Positions 1-8,198 of a DNA stretch of 64,000 nucleotides are shown here, one piece after another. The position numbers and the translations under genes are program-made. Numbering within the stretch: position 1 is the first letter of the stretch; every line of letters starts with the position of its first letter. The notes below the pieces were generated by a model, which ran no database searches, was not told the origin of the DNA, and saw only the letters and a list, made by a program, of their open reading frames with translations. The stretch comes from Ruminiclostridium cellulolyticum H10 (GTDB taxonomy: Bacteria; Bacillota; Clostridia; Acetivibrionales; DSM-1351), in the NCBI RefSeq assembly GCF_000022065.1, contig NC_011898.1:372001-436000 (forward strand), written 5' to 3'.

Positions 1-67
1 GAGTATTATTCTTAATGGATAAGCAAATGATAAACTTGAAATTATGCGAAAGGACGGTAAAAAGTAA

Positions 68-1258
68 ATGATAGAAATAAAGAAGAATATATACTGGTGC
101 GGAATTAGAGACTGGGGACTGAGTGTTTTTCATGGACATGAACTATCAACTCACAGAGGAACTTCATACAATTCATATATTATTAGAGATAAAAAGACTG
201 TACTTATTGATACTGTCTGGGACCCATACAAGGAGCAATTTGTAGAGGATCTTGATAAGAGTATAGGACTTTCAAATATAGATGCTATTGTTATTAATCA
301 TATGGAACCTGACCATGGAGGTAGCCTGGGACTTTTGATGAGCAAAATACCAAATACTCCCATATACTGTACAAAAAATGGTTCTGAAATTATCAAAAAG
401 TATTTTGAGAAGGATTGGAATTTTAACATAGTTAAAACAGGCGATGTTCTTGATTTAGGAGAGCATAAGCTCCATTTTGTTGATATGCAGATGATTCATT
501 GGCCTGACAGTATGCTTGTGTACGTTGAAGGTGCTAAATTGGTTATTTCAAATGATGCTTTTGGACAGCATTACTGTGGAACGGCTCTTTTTAATGATCA
601 GGTTGATACATGTGAACTTTATCAGGAAGCAATAAAATATTATGCAAATATTCTTACACCCTTCAGACCTCTTATAAAGAAGAAGATAGAACAGATTATG
701 GCAATGAATCTAGATATTGACATGATTGCACCAAGCCATGGTGTTATCTGGAGAGATAATCCATCCCAAATTATCAAGAAATATGTCGAGTGGGCAGACC
801 CCAACTTTAATGAGGGATACGCAGCGATTATCTACGATACAATGTACCATACTACCAGAGCTATGGCCGAAGCAATAGGAAGAGGCTTTGAAGAAGAAGG
901 TGTAAGCTATAGGATAATCAACGCTGCCACCCGAGACAAGAGCGACCTGAATGTGGAGATTTTCAAGGCAAATGCTGTTCTCATAGGAAGCTGTACGGTA
1001 AATAATACAGTTACAAGACCAATAGCAGCCTTATTGGAGGAAATTAAGTCGCTTAAAATAAAGAGTAAGCTTGCTGCTGGATTCGGAGCATATGGATGGA
1101 GCGGGGAGGCTCACAAGAAGATTAGTAAGGAGTTAGGGGATGCCGGATTGACTATTGGTGCTGAACCACTGGGCTTCAGATACAAAATGTTAGAGCAGGA
1201 AGTTGAGCAGTGTGTCGAAATGGGACGTAACATTGCCAGACAACTTAAAGCAAAATAA
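68..1258 (+). CDS. fprA: Flavodiiron protein (A-type flavoprotein, FprA-like)
   Basis: A 396-aa cytoplasmic flavoprotein. Residues 1-245 form a metallo-beta-lactamase-like domain with the diiron motif HMEPDH (His78, Glu80, Asp82, His83), a later Asp in SNDAFGQH and His in PSHG. Residues ~252-392 form a flavodoxin domain starting AAIIYDTMYHTT, which would bind FMN. Members of this family reduce O2 to water, or NO to N2O, using electrons from rubredoxin, and protect strict anaerobes; which substrate is used here cannot be told from sequence. Length is that of the simple two-domain class, with no fused rubredoxin. The upstream gene lies outside the window. Confidence 0.93.
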   Translation: MIEIKKNIYWCGIRDWGLSVFHGHELSTHRGTSYNSYIIRDKKTVLIDTVWDPYKEQFVEDLDKSIGLSNIDAIVINHMEPDHGGSLGLLMSKIPNTPIYCTKNGSEIIKKYFEKDWNFNIVKTGDVLDLGEHKLHFVDMQMIHWPDSMLVYVEGAKLVISNDAFGQHYCGTALFNDQVDTCELYQEAIKYYANILTPFRPLIKKKIEQIMAMNLDIDMIAPSHGVIWRDNPSQIIKKYVEWADPNFNEGYAAIIYDTMYHTTRAMAEAIGRGFEEEGVSYRIINAATRDKSDLNVEIFKANAVLIGSCTVNNTVTRPIAALLEEIKSLKIKSKLAAGFGAYGWSGEAHKKISKELGDAGLTIGAEPLGFRYKMLEQEVEQCVEMGRNIARQLKAK

Positions 1259-1302
1259 TATAGTAAAGTAGATTTTTCGTGTTTTTTTTAACAAAATGCT
1301 AC

Positions 1303-1328
1303 TTACAATATCATAAGTATGTTATAAT
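1303..1328 (+). promoter_or_regulatory. Possible promoter of the NifU-like/GGGtGRT pair
   Basis: A perfect TATAAT lies at 1323-1328. The only -35-like hexamer, TTACAA at 1303-1308, is just 14 bases upstream, which is short. If the -10 is used, transcription starts near 1335 and gives a leader of about 150 nt before the first gene. Confidence 0.4.
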
Positions 1329-1332
1329 ATAT

Positions 1333-1375
1333 GCTGGTATTTTGAATATTTATCTTCGAATACCAGCTTTTGTTT
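1333..1375 (+). terminator. Intrinsic terminator-like hairpin
   Basis: The arms GCTGGTATT (1333-1341) and AATACCAGC (1359-1367) pair perfectly, extend inward as TGAA/TTCG, and are followed by TTTTGTTTT. It would end the flavodiiron transcript. It also lies just after the possible -10 at 1323, so it could instead act in the leader of the next gene. Confidence 0.7.
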
Positions 1376-1483
1376 TGCTTCTCTGTATGTAGAAACAGAA
1401 GTACATTTAATCGAGGTAACAGGCCTCAAAATCAATAAAGCTATGAATAAAATTTCAAATAGTTATGCGAAGGGGGAAGTCAA

Positions 1484-2176
1484 ATGAATTACTCACATGA
1501 AGTTGAAAATATGTGTGTTGTAAAAAAGGGTCCTAATCACGGTCCTGCTCCAATACCTGAAGAAGGCAGATGGGTAAAGGCAAAAGAAGTCAAAGATATA
1601 TCCGGTTTGTCACACGGTATAGGCTGGTGTGCTCCACAGCAGGGAACATGTAAGTTGACATTGAACGTTAAGGAAGGAATTATCGAAGAATCTCTGGTTG
1701 AAACTATCGGATGTTCTGGAATGACTCACTCGGCAGCAATGGCAGCTGAAATCCTTCAAGGTAAAACAATTCTTGAAGCTTTGAACACTGACCTTGTCTG
1801 TGATGCTATAAACGTGGCTATGAGAGAAATATTCAAGCAGTTGGTATATGGAAGAACTCAATCTGCTTTTTCAGAAGATGGTCTTGTAATAGGTGCCGGC
1901 CTTGAGGATTTAGGTAAGGGCTTGCGTTCACAGGTTGGAACAATGTACGCAACAAAGGCAAAGGGTGCTAGATACCTTGAGATGGCCGAAGGATACATAC
2001 TTAGTATTGGACTTGATGCCGATAATGAAATAATCGGTTACAAGTTTGTACACCTTGGAAAAATGATGGATATGATCAAAAAGGGTGTTGACCCTAAGGA
2101 AGCTTATGAGAAGAATGTAGGTCAATACGGAAGATATGACGAAGCTGTTAAAGTAATAGATCCAAGACATGAATAA
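1484..2176 (+). CDS. NifU/IscU-like iron-sulfur scaffold-type protein
   Basis: A 230-aa protein whose middle resembles the NifU N-terminal/IscU fold: IGCSGMTHSAAMAAEIL followed by GKTILEAL and a Cys in LVCDAIN, with Cys at 49, 56, 77 and 106. IscU proteins use three conserved Cys to hold a nascent Fe-S cluster, so a cluster- or metal-binding role is inferred. The C-terminal ~100 residues (from ~GLEDLGKGLRSQVG) are not part of the usual scaffold and I do not recognise them. It lies 21 nt upstream of the GGGtGRT gene and is almost certainly co-transcribed. RBS GAAGGGGGA precedes the ATG. No cysteine desulfurase gene is nearby, so this is unlikely to be the housekeeping scaffold. Confidence 0.75.
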   Translation: MNYSHEVENMCVVKKGPNHGPAPIPEEGRWVKAKEVKDISGLSHGIGWCAPQQGTCKLTLNVKEGIIEESLVETIGCSGMTHSAAMAAEILQGKTILEALNTDLVCDAINVAMREIFKQLVYGRTQSAFSEDGLVIGAGLEDLGKGLRSQVGTMYATKAKGARYLEMAEGYILSIGLDADNEIIGYKFVHLGKMMDMIKKGVDPKEAYEKNVGQYGRYDEAVKVIDPRHE

Positions 2177-2197
2177 TTAAGGAGAGAGGTGATTACT

Positions 2198-3196
2198 GTG
2201 GTAAGATTTGAAGGTTATGAAAGAAGAATAGCTCAAATAGAGAAGTGTTTAGCTGAGTACGGCTTTAAGAGCCTTGAAGAAGTAAAAGATCTCTGTACTT
2301 CAAAGGGTATAGATGTAGATAGTATAGTTAGAGGAGTTCAGCCAATAGCATTTGAAAATGCAGTATGGGCTTATACTCTAGGATGCGGTATAGCACTCAA
2401 AAAGGGTGCTAAGGATGCGGCAGAAGCTGCTGAGGCTATAGGACTTGGACTTCAAGCTTTCTGTATCCCAGGTTCAGTTGCTGATTCAAGACAAGTTGGT
2501 ATAGGCCATGGAAATCTTGCAGCAATGCTTTTAAAAGAAGAAACAAAATGTTTCTGCTTCCTGGCAGGACATGAATCCTTTGCGGCAGCTGAAGGTGCTA
2601 TTGGTATAGCAAAGACAGCTAACAAGGTTAGAAAAGAACCTCTCCAGGTTATATTGAACGGACTTGGAAAAGATGCTGCTTACATAATTTCAAGAATAAA
2701 CGGTTTTACATATGTTGAAACTGACTATGATTTTGCAACAAACACTCTTAATGTTGTTAAAACAAAGGCTTACTCCAACGGAGACAAGTCAAAGGTCAGA
2801 GTTTACGGTGCTAATGATGTTCTAGAAGGCGTAGCTATTATGATGAAGGAAAACGTTGATGTTTCCATCACAGGTAACTCAACTAACCCGACAAGATTCC
2901 AGCACCTTGTTGCAGGAACTTATAAGAAATGGTCAAACGAGAATAACAAAAAATACTTCTCAGTTGCTTCAGGTGGAGGAACAGGAAGAACATTGCATCC
3001 TGACAACATGGCTGCAGGACCTGCTTCATACGGCTTAACCGATTCAATGGGTAGAATGCATGGAGATGCTCAGTTCGCTGGTTCATCTTCAGTTCCTGCT
3101 CACGTTGAAATGATGGGACTAATCGGAATGGGTAACAACCCAATGGTTGGTGCTACTGTTGCTGTTGCGGTTGCAATTGAAGAAAGCACAAAGTAA
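2198..3196 (+). CDS. GGGtGRT-family protein
   Basis: A 332-aa protein with the signature SGGGTGRTLHPDN near its C-terminus, which names a Pfam family of unknown function. It is rich in Ala and Gly with no signal peptide or membrane segment. The conserved stretches GIGHGNLAAMLL, FLAGHESFAAAEGAIGI and HGDAQFAGSSSVPAHVEMMGLIGMGNNPM suggest a nucleotide- or cofactor-binding enzyme, but the activity is not known. A GTG at 2198 was chosen because RBS GGAGAGAGG (2181-2189) is then 8 nt away; an alternative GTG at 2189 overlaps the RBS. It follows the NifU-like gene, and the pairing suggests the two proteins work together. Confidence 0.85.
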   Translation: MVRFEGYERRIAQIEKCLAEYGFKSLEEVKDLCTSKGIDVDSIVRGVQPIAFENAVWAYTLGCGIALKKGAKDAAEAAEAIGLGLQAFCIPGSVADSRQVGIGHGNLAAMLLKEETKCFCFLAGHESFAAAEGAIGIAKTANKVRKEPLQVILNGLGKDAAYIISRINGFTYVETDYDFATNTLNVVKTKAYSNGDKSKVRVYGANDVLEGVAIMMKENVDVSITGNSTNPTRFQHLVAGTYKKWSNENNKKYFSVASGGGTGRTLHPDNMAAGPASYGLTDSMGRMHGDAQFAGSSSVPAHVEMMGLIGMGNNPMVGATVAVAVAIEESTK

Positions 3197-3218
3197 TTAG
3201 AGAGATTATAATAAATGA

Positions 3219-3268
3219 GCAATGCACGTCATTTTGGAGATTTTCATTATGATGTGCATTGTTTTTAT
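3219..3268 (+). terminator. Intrinsic terminator after the GGGtGRT gene
   Basis: The arms CAATGCACGTCA (3220-3231) and TGATGTGCATTG (3250-3261) pair with one G-T wobble and are followed by TTTTT. Confidence 0.9.
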
Positions 3269-3452
3269 TTAAAAGAAAAATCTCAGACTTAATGTAGGTA
3301 ATCAAAAGAGTAATGTTGGTATTACATAGACTAAAAAATTTGTAATTATTTCAATTTAATCGAAAGAATATTATATATTCAAAAAGGAATTATAATATTA
3401 TCTGAAAGAGGTATTAAAAAATATATATCTTTAAAAAATTTTTTAATTAATA
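3269..3452. other. AT-rich intergenic region, nothing recognised
   Basis: This spans the gap between the terminator at 3268 and the ctsR promoter. It is very AT-rich, with runs of A and T around 3420-3450 that could act as an UP element. No ORF, RNA structure or repeat family was recognised. Confidence 0.5.
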
Positions 3453-3481
3453 TTGAACAAAGTAAAATTATGTATTATACT
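3453..3481 (+). promoter_or_regulatory. Sigma-A promoter of the ctsR operon
   Basis: TTGAAC (3453-3458), a 17-nt spacer and TATACT (3476-3481) make a near-consensus vegetative promoter. The expected start is near 3488, directly beside the CtsR operator. Confidence 0.8.
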
Positions 3482-3489
3482 ATATTTAA

Positions 3490-3506
3490 GGTCAAAGAAA
3501 GTCAAA
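3490..3506 (+). promoter_or_regulatory. CtsR operator (heptad direct repeat)
   Basis: GGTCAAA-GAA-AGTCAAA matches the known CtsR box (R-GTCAAA-NAN-R-GTCAAA) at every defined position. It lies at the predicted transcription start of the ctsR promoter, so CtsR would block initiation: autoregulation of the operon that encodes it. Confidence 0.93.
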
Positions 3507-3531
3507 ATCAATTTAGGTAGAGGGTGATAGT

Positions 3532-3990
3532 GTGGCAAGTTTAAGTGATTTGATTGAGGCTTTTATAAAGCAAATGATAGCGGACACAAACGGCTCAATA
3601 GAACTGCAGCGTAACGAACTTGCAAACCAGTTTAACTGCGTTCCGTCCCAGATTAACTATGTTATATCTACAAGATTTACCGCAGATAGAGGTTACTACG
3701 TTGAGAGCAGGCGTGGCGGCGGCGGGCATGTAAAAATAAAGCGTGTCAATATAAGTATACCCGGAAACTATCTTATGCATATAGTATCTTCAATGCGTTC
3801 AAGTATATCTCAGCAATCGGCAGAAGTGTTTATTAACAATTTTGTAGATTATGAGGTTATAAGTGAAAGAGAAGGATTTTTAATGAAAGCCGCTGTCAGT
3901 GATAAGGTCTTAGGGGGATTATCCATGCCGGACCGGGATATCATAAGGGCATCACTGCTTAAAAATATGATTATGAGCTTATTGGTTTAA
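3532..3990 (+). CDS. ctsR: CtsR, class III heat-shock repressor
   Basis: A 152-aa repressor. The N-terminal half is the winged-helix DNA-binding domain, with the Gly-rich wing ESRRGGGGHVKIKR typical of CtsR. The C-terminal half mediates dimerisation and recognition by McsB/ClpC. It starts at GTG 3532 behind RBS AGAGGGTGA. It is the first gene of ctsR-mcsA-mcsB-clpC, and a perfect CtsR box sits 26 nt upstream. In Bacillus, McsB phosphorylates CtsR on Arg in the wing and ClpCP degrades it on heat stress; all partners are encoded here in the same operon. Confidence 0.97.
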   Translation: MASLSDLIEAFIKQMIADTNGSIELQRNELANQFNCVPSQINYVISTRFTADRGYYVESRRGGGGHVKIKRVNISIPGNYLMHIVSSMRSSISQQSAEVFINNFVDYEVISEREGFLMKAAVSDKVLGGLSMPDRDIIRASLLKNMIMSLLV

Positions 3991-4032
3991 GAATATAATT
4001 TAAGGGTATTGTTTTTTAATGGAGGTAATTTT

Positions 4033-4521
4033 ATGCTTTGCCAGAATTGTCAGCAGAGAATTGCGAGTGTACATTTAACTCAGATTAAAAATAACACAAA
4101 GTTGGATATCTACCTTTGTGAAGAATGTGCACAGGAAATGAGCCAACAGGATTTTATTTCACCTTTCGGCTTTAATGACTTGATTAGCGGGTTGTTTGGG
4201 GCACAACTCAAACACGAGCCTTATGTAAAGCTTAAATGCAAAAACTGCGGGATGGAGTACAATGAATTTCTGAAAACGTCAAGATTGGGATGTTCCCAGT
4301 GCTACAAGGTGTTTGCAGATAAGCTGGATCCTATAGTAAAAAGACTTCACGGAAACGGGGAACATCATGGGAAAGTACCTTCAAGGGTCAGCAGCAATGT
4401 AAGTATTACGAATGAAATGGATAAGCTAAAGCAGCTCTTAAATGAAGCCATAAAGAACGAAAAGTATGAAGAAGCGGCGAAAATCCGAGACCGGATAAAA
4501 AGTCTGGAGGTGGAAGAATGA
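4033..4521 (+). CDS. mcsA: McsA, zinc-binding activator of McsB
   Basis: A 162-aa protein with four CxxC motifs in two pairs: CQNC and CEEC at the N-terminus, then CKNC and CSQC. These form two zinc-binding units. The C-terminus carries a UVR motif (KLKQLLNEAIKNEKYEEAAKIRD). The ATG at 4033 was chosen because GGAGG is at 4021-4025; an upstream in-frame start at 4009 lacks an RBS. McsA is known to activate the arginine kinase McsB and to bind CtsR. The stop overlaps the mcsB start by 4 nt. Confidence 0.95.
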   Translation: MLCQNCQQRIASVHLTQIKNNTKLDIYLCEECAQEMSQQDFISPFGFNDLISGLFGAQLKHEPYVKLKCKNCGMEYNEFLKTSRLGCSQCYKVFADKLDPIVKRLHGNGEHHGKVPSRVSSNVSITNEMDKLKQLLNEAIKNEKYEEAAKIRDRIKSLEVEE

Positions 4522-5540
4522 GTAAAAAACCTTCCGAAAAGGGCCCAGAGTTTGACATAGCAGTTTCCAGTAGAGTAAGATTGGCGAGAAATTTTGCTGA
4601 TATTCCATTTTCAGCAAGAATCAATCCAAAGCAGCAGGCCGAATTAATTAAAAGGATGCAGGAAATAATGGAAGAGTTTACTACTTATGGTAAACTTATG
4701 TTTGCAGATATGAATACTTTACACCCCGTAGATAGGCTTTCTCTGATGGAAAGGCATCTTATCAGTCCCGAACTGGCTGACAGCAAGGGTAGCAGCGGTG
4801 CATTCATAAATGAGAATGAAAACGTAAGCATAATGGTAAACGAAGAGGATCACTTACGCGTACAATCTATTTTTCCTGGAATACAGCTGGAGAAGGGATA
4901 CAAGGTTTGTGATGAAATTGACTCACTTATAGCTGAAAAAGCAGACTATGCCTTCGACGACAAGTATGGATATCTTACAAGCTGTCCAACCAACTTAGGT
5001 ACCGGCATGAGGGCTTCGGTAATGCTGCATCTACCTGCATTAGTTATGACAGGATATATGAAATCTATACTGGAAAGCTGTAATAAGGTAGGTGTTGCAG
5101 TCCGGGGAATATATGGTGAGAATAGTGAAGCGGTAGGAGATATGTTTCAGGTATCAAACCAGATTACCCTTGGGAGGAAGGAAGAGGAAACAATCTCTAG
5201 TATAGATGGTATCTGTAAGCAAATTATTGACAGGGAAAAGGCATTGAGACTGCAACTCTATAAGAAAAATCTATACAAGTTTGAAGATAAAATATTCAGA
5301 TCCTATGGGATATTAAAAAATGCAAGAGTCCTTTCATCCCAAGAATGTTTCAAACTTCTTTCAGATGTAAGACTTGGGGTAAGTATGGGCATAATTAAGG
5401 ATATAGATATAGTTACATTGAATGAAACTATTGTGTTGTCGCAGCCGGCAACACTTCAAAAAATATCAGGAAATCAGCTTGAGCAGGATCAAAGAGATAT
5501 AAAGAGGGCTGAATTAATTAGAATGAAAATTACAAAATAA
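4518..5540 (+). CDS. mcsB: McsB, protein arginine kinase
   Basis: A 340-aa member of the ATP:guanido phosphotransferase family, shorter than eukaryotic creatine and arginine kinases as is usual for McsB. It has SSRVRLARN near residue 20, which lines the ATP site, and SCPTNLGTGMRASVMLHLP, which contains the reactive Cys. In this family it phosphorylates Arg in proteins, marking them for ClpC-ClpP. The start codon overlaps the mcsA stop (ATGA), pointing to coupled translation of the two partners. Confidence 0.96.
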   Translation: MSKKPSEKGPEFDIAVSSRVRLARNFADIPFSARINPKQQAELIKRMQEIMEEFTTYGKLMFADMNTLHPVDRLSLMERHLISPELADSKGSSGAFINENENVSIMVNEEDHLRVQSIFPGIQLEKGYKVCDEIDSLIAEKADYAFDDKYGYLTSCPTNLGTGMRASVMLHLPALVMTGYMKSILESCNKVGVAVRGIYGENSEAVGDMFQVSNQITLGRKEEETISSIDGICKQIIDREKALRLQLYKKNLYKFEDKIFRSYGILKNARVLSSQECFKLLSDVRLGVSMGIIKDIDIVTLNETIVLSQPATLQKISGNQLEQDQRDIKRAELIRMKITK

Positions 5541-5561
5541 GTATACGAGAGGTGATGAAAG

Positions 5562-7994
5562 ATGTATCAACGTTTTACAGAAAAGGCAGAGAGGGCTATA
5601 GGATTTTCCCAGCAGGCTGCCGTAGATTTGGGGCATAATTATGTCGGTACTGAACATATACTCTTAGGACTTGTAAAAGAAGGAACAGGTGTTGCAGCAA
5701 GGGTACTTCAAGGTCAGGGAATAACCGAGGAGAAAATTCTCAAAGAGATTGAAGAACTTATCGGAAAAGGAGATGCCGAGGGAACACAGCCTGTAGGGTT
5801 TACTCCCAGAACAAAGAGAGTGCTCGAGCTTGCTTTTAAAGAGGCAAGAAGAATGGGACAGGGCTACATTGGTACGGAGCATCTGCTTTTAGGGATTATG
5901 AAAGAAGGAGAAAGTGTTGCAGTCAGGATTCTGATGGATTTGGGAGTAGACCCCCAAAAGCTTCTGAATGAGCTTGTTAAAATTCTTACGGAAGAGACTC
6001 CGGGTTCCAACGGGTCTGCAAAGGGAAACAGTTCAAACTCAAATACACCGACCTTGAACCAGTTTGGCAGGGATTTAACTGATATGGCAAGAGACGGGAA
6101 AATTGACCCTGTTATAGGGCGAGACAAGGAAATTGAAAGGGTTATTCAAATCCTTAGCAGAAGAACCAAAAATAATCCATGTTTAATAGGGGAGCCTGGG
6201 GTAGGTAAGACTGCCATAGCAGAAGGTCTGGCCCAAAAAATTGTAGAGGGAAATATCCCCGAGATTTTAAGCAACAAGAGAGTTGTTACCCTTGATTTAT
6301 CCTCAATGGTTGCAGGTGCAAAGTACAGAGGTGAATTTGAAGACAGGCTTAAAAAGGCAATGGAAGAAATCAGAAAGGCGGCAAACGTCATATTGTTCAT
6401 TGATGAGCTGCATACAATAGTAGGTGCAGGAGCAGCTGAAGGTGCAATTGATGCATCAAACATACTCAAGCCATCCCTTGCAAGAGGTGAAATTCAGGTT
6501 ATAGGTGCAACCACCTTAAATGAGTACAGAAAACATATAGAAAAGGACGCAGCTCTTGAAAGAAGATTTCAACCTATAACCGTAGGGGAGCCTTCCAAGG
6601 AAGAGGCTGTTGAAATATTAAAGGGCGTTCGTGATAAGTATGAGGCACACCATAGGGTAAAGATTACCGATGATGCACTCGAAGCCGCAGTCAAGTTGGG
6701 GGACAGATATATAACAGACAGATTTCTGCCGGACAAGGCTATTGACCTGATTGATGAGGCGGCTTCCAGAATAAGGCTAAAAACCTTTACGGCTCCGCCA
6801 GATTTAAAGGAAATGGAAGAGAGGGTTGAAAAACTAGGTAAGGAAAAAGAAGATGCCATCAGATGTCAGGAGTTTGAAAAAGCCGCAAGAATAAGGGATG
6901 ATGAGCAAAAGCTAAAAAGTGAGCTGGAAAAGATAAGGGACCAATGGCATCAGAAGAATCAAACCAAGACAGATACTGTTACTGAGGACGATATAGCAGA
7001 TATTGTTGCCAGTTGGACAGGTATACCTGTAAGACGTCTTGCCGAAGAAGAATCCGAAAGACTCCTGAAAATGGAGGATACACTCCACAAGCGTGTAATC
7101 GGTCAGGATGAAGCGGTAAAATCAATATCAAAAGCTATCAGAAGGGGACGTGTAGGACTGAAAGACCCAAAACGACCGGTTGGATCATTTATATTTATGG
7201 GCCCCACCGGAGTAGGTAAGACTGAGCTTTGTAAAGCATTGGCAGAAGCAATGTTCGGCGATGAAAAGTCAATGATTCGTGTTGATATGTCCGAGTTCAT
7301 GGAAAAGCACAGCGTGTCCAAACTGGTAGGTTCACCTCCGGGCTACGTAGGCTATGACGAGGGCGGGCAGCTTACTGAAAGGGTAAGAAGAAAGCCGTAT
7401 TCAGTCCTTCTGTTTGATGAAATAGAAAAGGCACATCCCGATATTTTCAATATACTGTTACAAATACTTGAGGATGGCAGACTTACCGATTCACAGGGGC
7501 GTGTGGTCGATTTCAGAAATACCATAATAATCATGACATCGAATGTGGGTGCTAGGACAATTACTGAACCTAAAAGACTTGGATTCTCAGCTTCAAATGA
7601 TGAGAGTGCAAAGAATTATGAGGATATGAAGAGCAATGTAATGAGCGAACTTAAAAAGATGTTCAGGCCGGAGTTCCTTAACAGGATTGATGATATAATT
7701 GTTTTCCACCCGTTAAGCAAGGAAAACATAAAAGAAATTGTACGCCTCATGCTGGATGTTCTTGTAAATAGACTCAAGGCTAATGAAATAATAATGGAAG
7801 TTAGTGAAGAGGCCATGGGATATCTGGCACAAAAGGGCTTCGACCCTGTGTTTGGAGCAAGACCTTTAAGACGTGCAATTCAAAGTATGGTAGAGGATAA
7901 GCTGGCAGAAGACATGCTTGAAGGAAAGGTCAAAGCCGGAGATAGCATCAGAATAGACTTAGACGGAGAAAATATTGTTGTTATTAAAAAGTAA
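5562..7994 (+). CDS. clpC: ClpC, AAA+ unfoldase of the ClpCP protease
   Basis: An 810-aa Hsp100 ATPase. It has the double Clp N domain (residues 1-145), AAA+ module 1 with GEPGVGKT (~residue 211), a middle domain with a UVR-like segment ([15 protein letters not shown]) typical of ClpC, and AAA+ module 2 with GPTGVGKT (~547) and [14 protein letters not shown]. The C-terminal domain ends in VVIKK. ClpC unfolds proteins for ClpP and is targeted by McsB-made phospho-arginine. It is the last gene of the operon, with a strong terminator 43 nt downstream. Length is as expected. Confidence 0.97.
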   Translation: MYQRFTEKAERAIGFSQQAAVDLGHNYVGTEHILLGLVKEGTGVAARVLQGQGITEEKILKEIEELIGKGDAEGTQPVGFTPRTKRVLELAFKEARRMGQGYIGTEHLLLGIMKEGESVAVRILMDLGVDPQKLLNELVKILTEETPGSNGSAKGNSSNSNTPTLNQFGRDLTDMARDGKIDPVIGRDKEIERVIQILSRRTKNNPCLIGEPGVGKTAIAEGLAQKIVEGNIPEILSNKRVVTLDLSSMVAGAKYRGEFEDRLKKAMEEIRKAANVILFIDELHTIVGAGAAEGAIDASNILKPSLARGEIQVIGATTLNEYRKHIEKDAALERRFQPITVGEPSKEEAVEILKGVRDKYEAHHRVKITDDALEAAVKLGDRYITDRFLPDKAIDLIDEAASRIRLKTFTAPPDLKEMEERVEKLGKEKEDAIRCQEFEKAARIRDDEQKLKSELEKIRDQWHQKNQTKTDTVTEDDIADIVASWTGIPVRRLAEEESERLLKMEDTLHKRVIGQDEAVKSISKAIRRGRVGLKDPKRPVGSFIFMGPTGVGKTELCKALAEAMFGDEKSMIRVDMSEFMEKHSVSKLVGSPPGYVGYDEGGQLTERVRRKPYSVLLFDEIEKAHPDIFNILLQILEDGRLTDSQGRVVDFRNTIIIMTSNVGARTITEPKRLGFSASNDESAKNYEDMKSNVMSELKKMFRPEFLNRIDDIIVFHPLSKENIKEIVRLMLDVLVNRLKANEIIMEVSEEAMGYLAQKGFDPVFGARPLRRAIQSMVEDKLAEDMLEGKVKAGDSIRIDLDGENIVVIKK

Positions 7995-8036
7995 GCAAAG
8001 ACTGGTATTTCCGATCAACTAAAAAAGAATATGACA

Positions 8037-8084
8037 ATAAAAAACCCCTCGTTTGGCCATAATAGGCCAAACGAGGGGTTTTTA
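8037..8084 (+). terminator. Strong intrinsic terminator after clpC
   Basis: An 18-bp perfect stem, AAAACCCCTCGTTTGGCC (8041-8058) with its complement at 8065-8082, around a 6-nt loop. It is followed by T residues and marks the end of the ctsR operon. Confidence 0.95.
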
Positions 8085-8110
8085 AAATGCCTTGATTATT
8101 TCCGATATGT

Positions 8111-8139
8111 TTGACGCCTAAATTTTACAGATATACAAT
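8111..8139 (+). promoter_or_regulatory. Promoter of the radical-SAM peptide operon
   Basis: TTGACG (8111-8116), a 17-nt spacer and TACAAT (8134-8139). The expected start is near 8146, giving a leader of about 50 nt before the maturase gene. Confidence 0.65.
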
Positions 8140-8198
8140 TAATCCCAGTAAGAGTATAAAATGTAATGAACCCAAATATCGGAAAGGAAGTCTGTATT

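Noticed and set aside
3-71. Open frame entering from the left edge (ends TGA at 69-71)
   Set aside because: Only 22 codons are visible with no recognisable sequence, so it cannot be told from chance; it may be the tail of an upstream gene.
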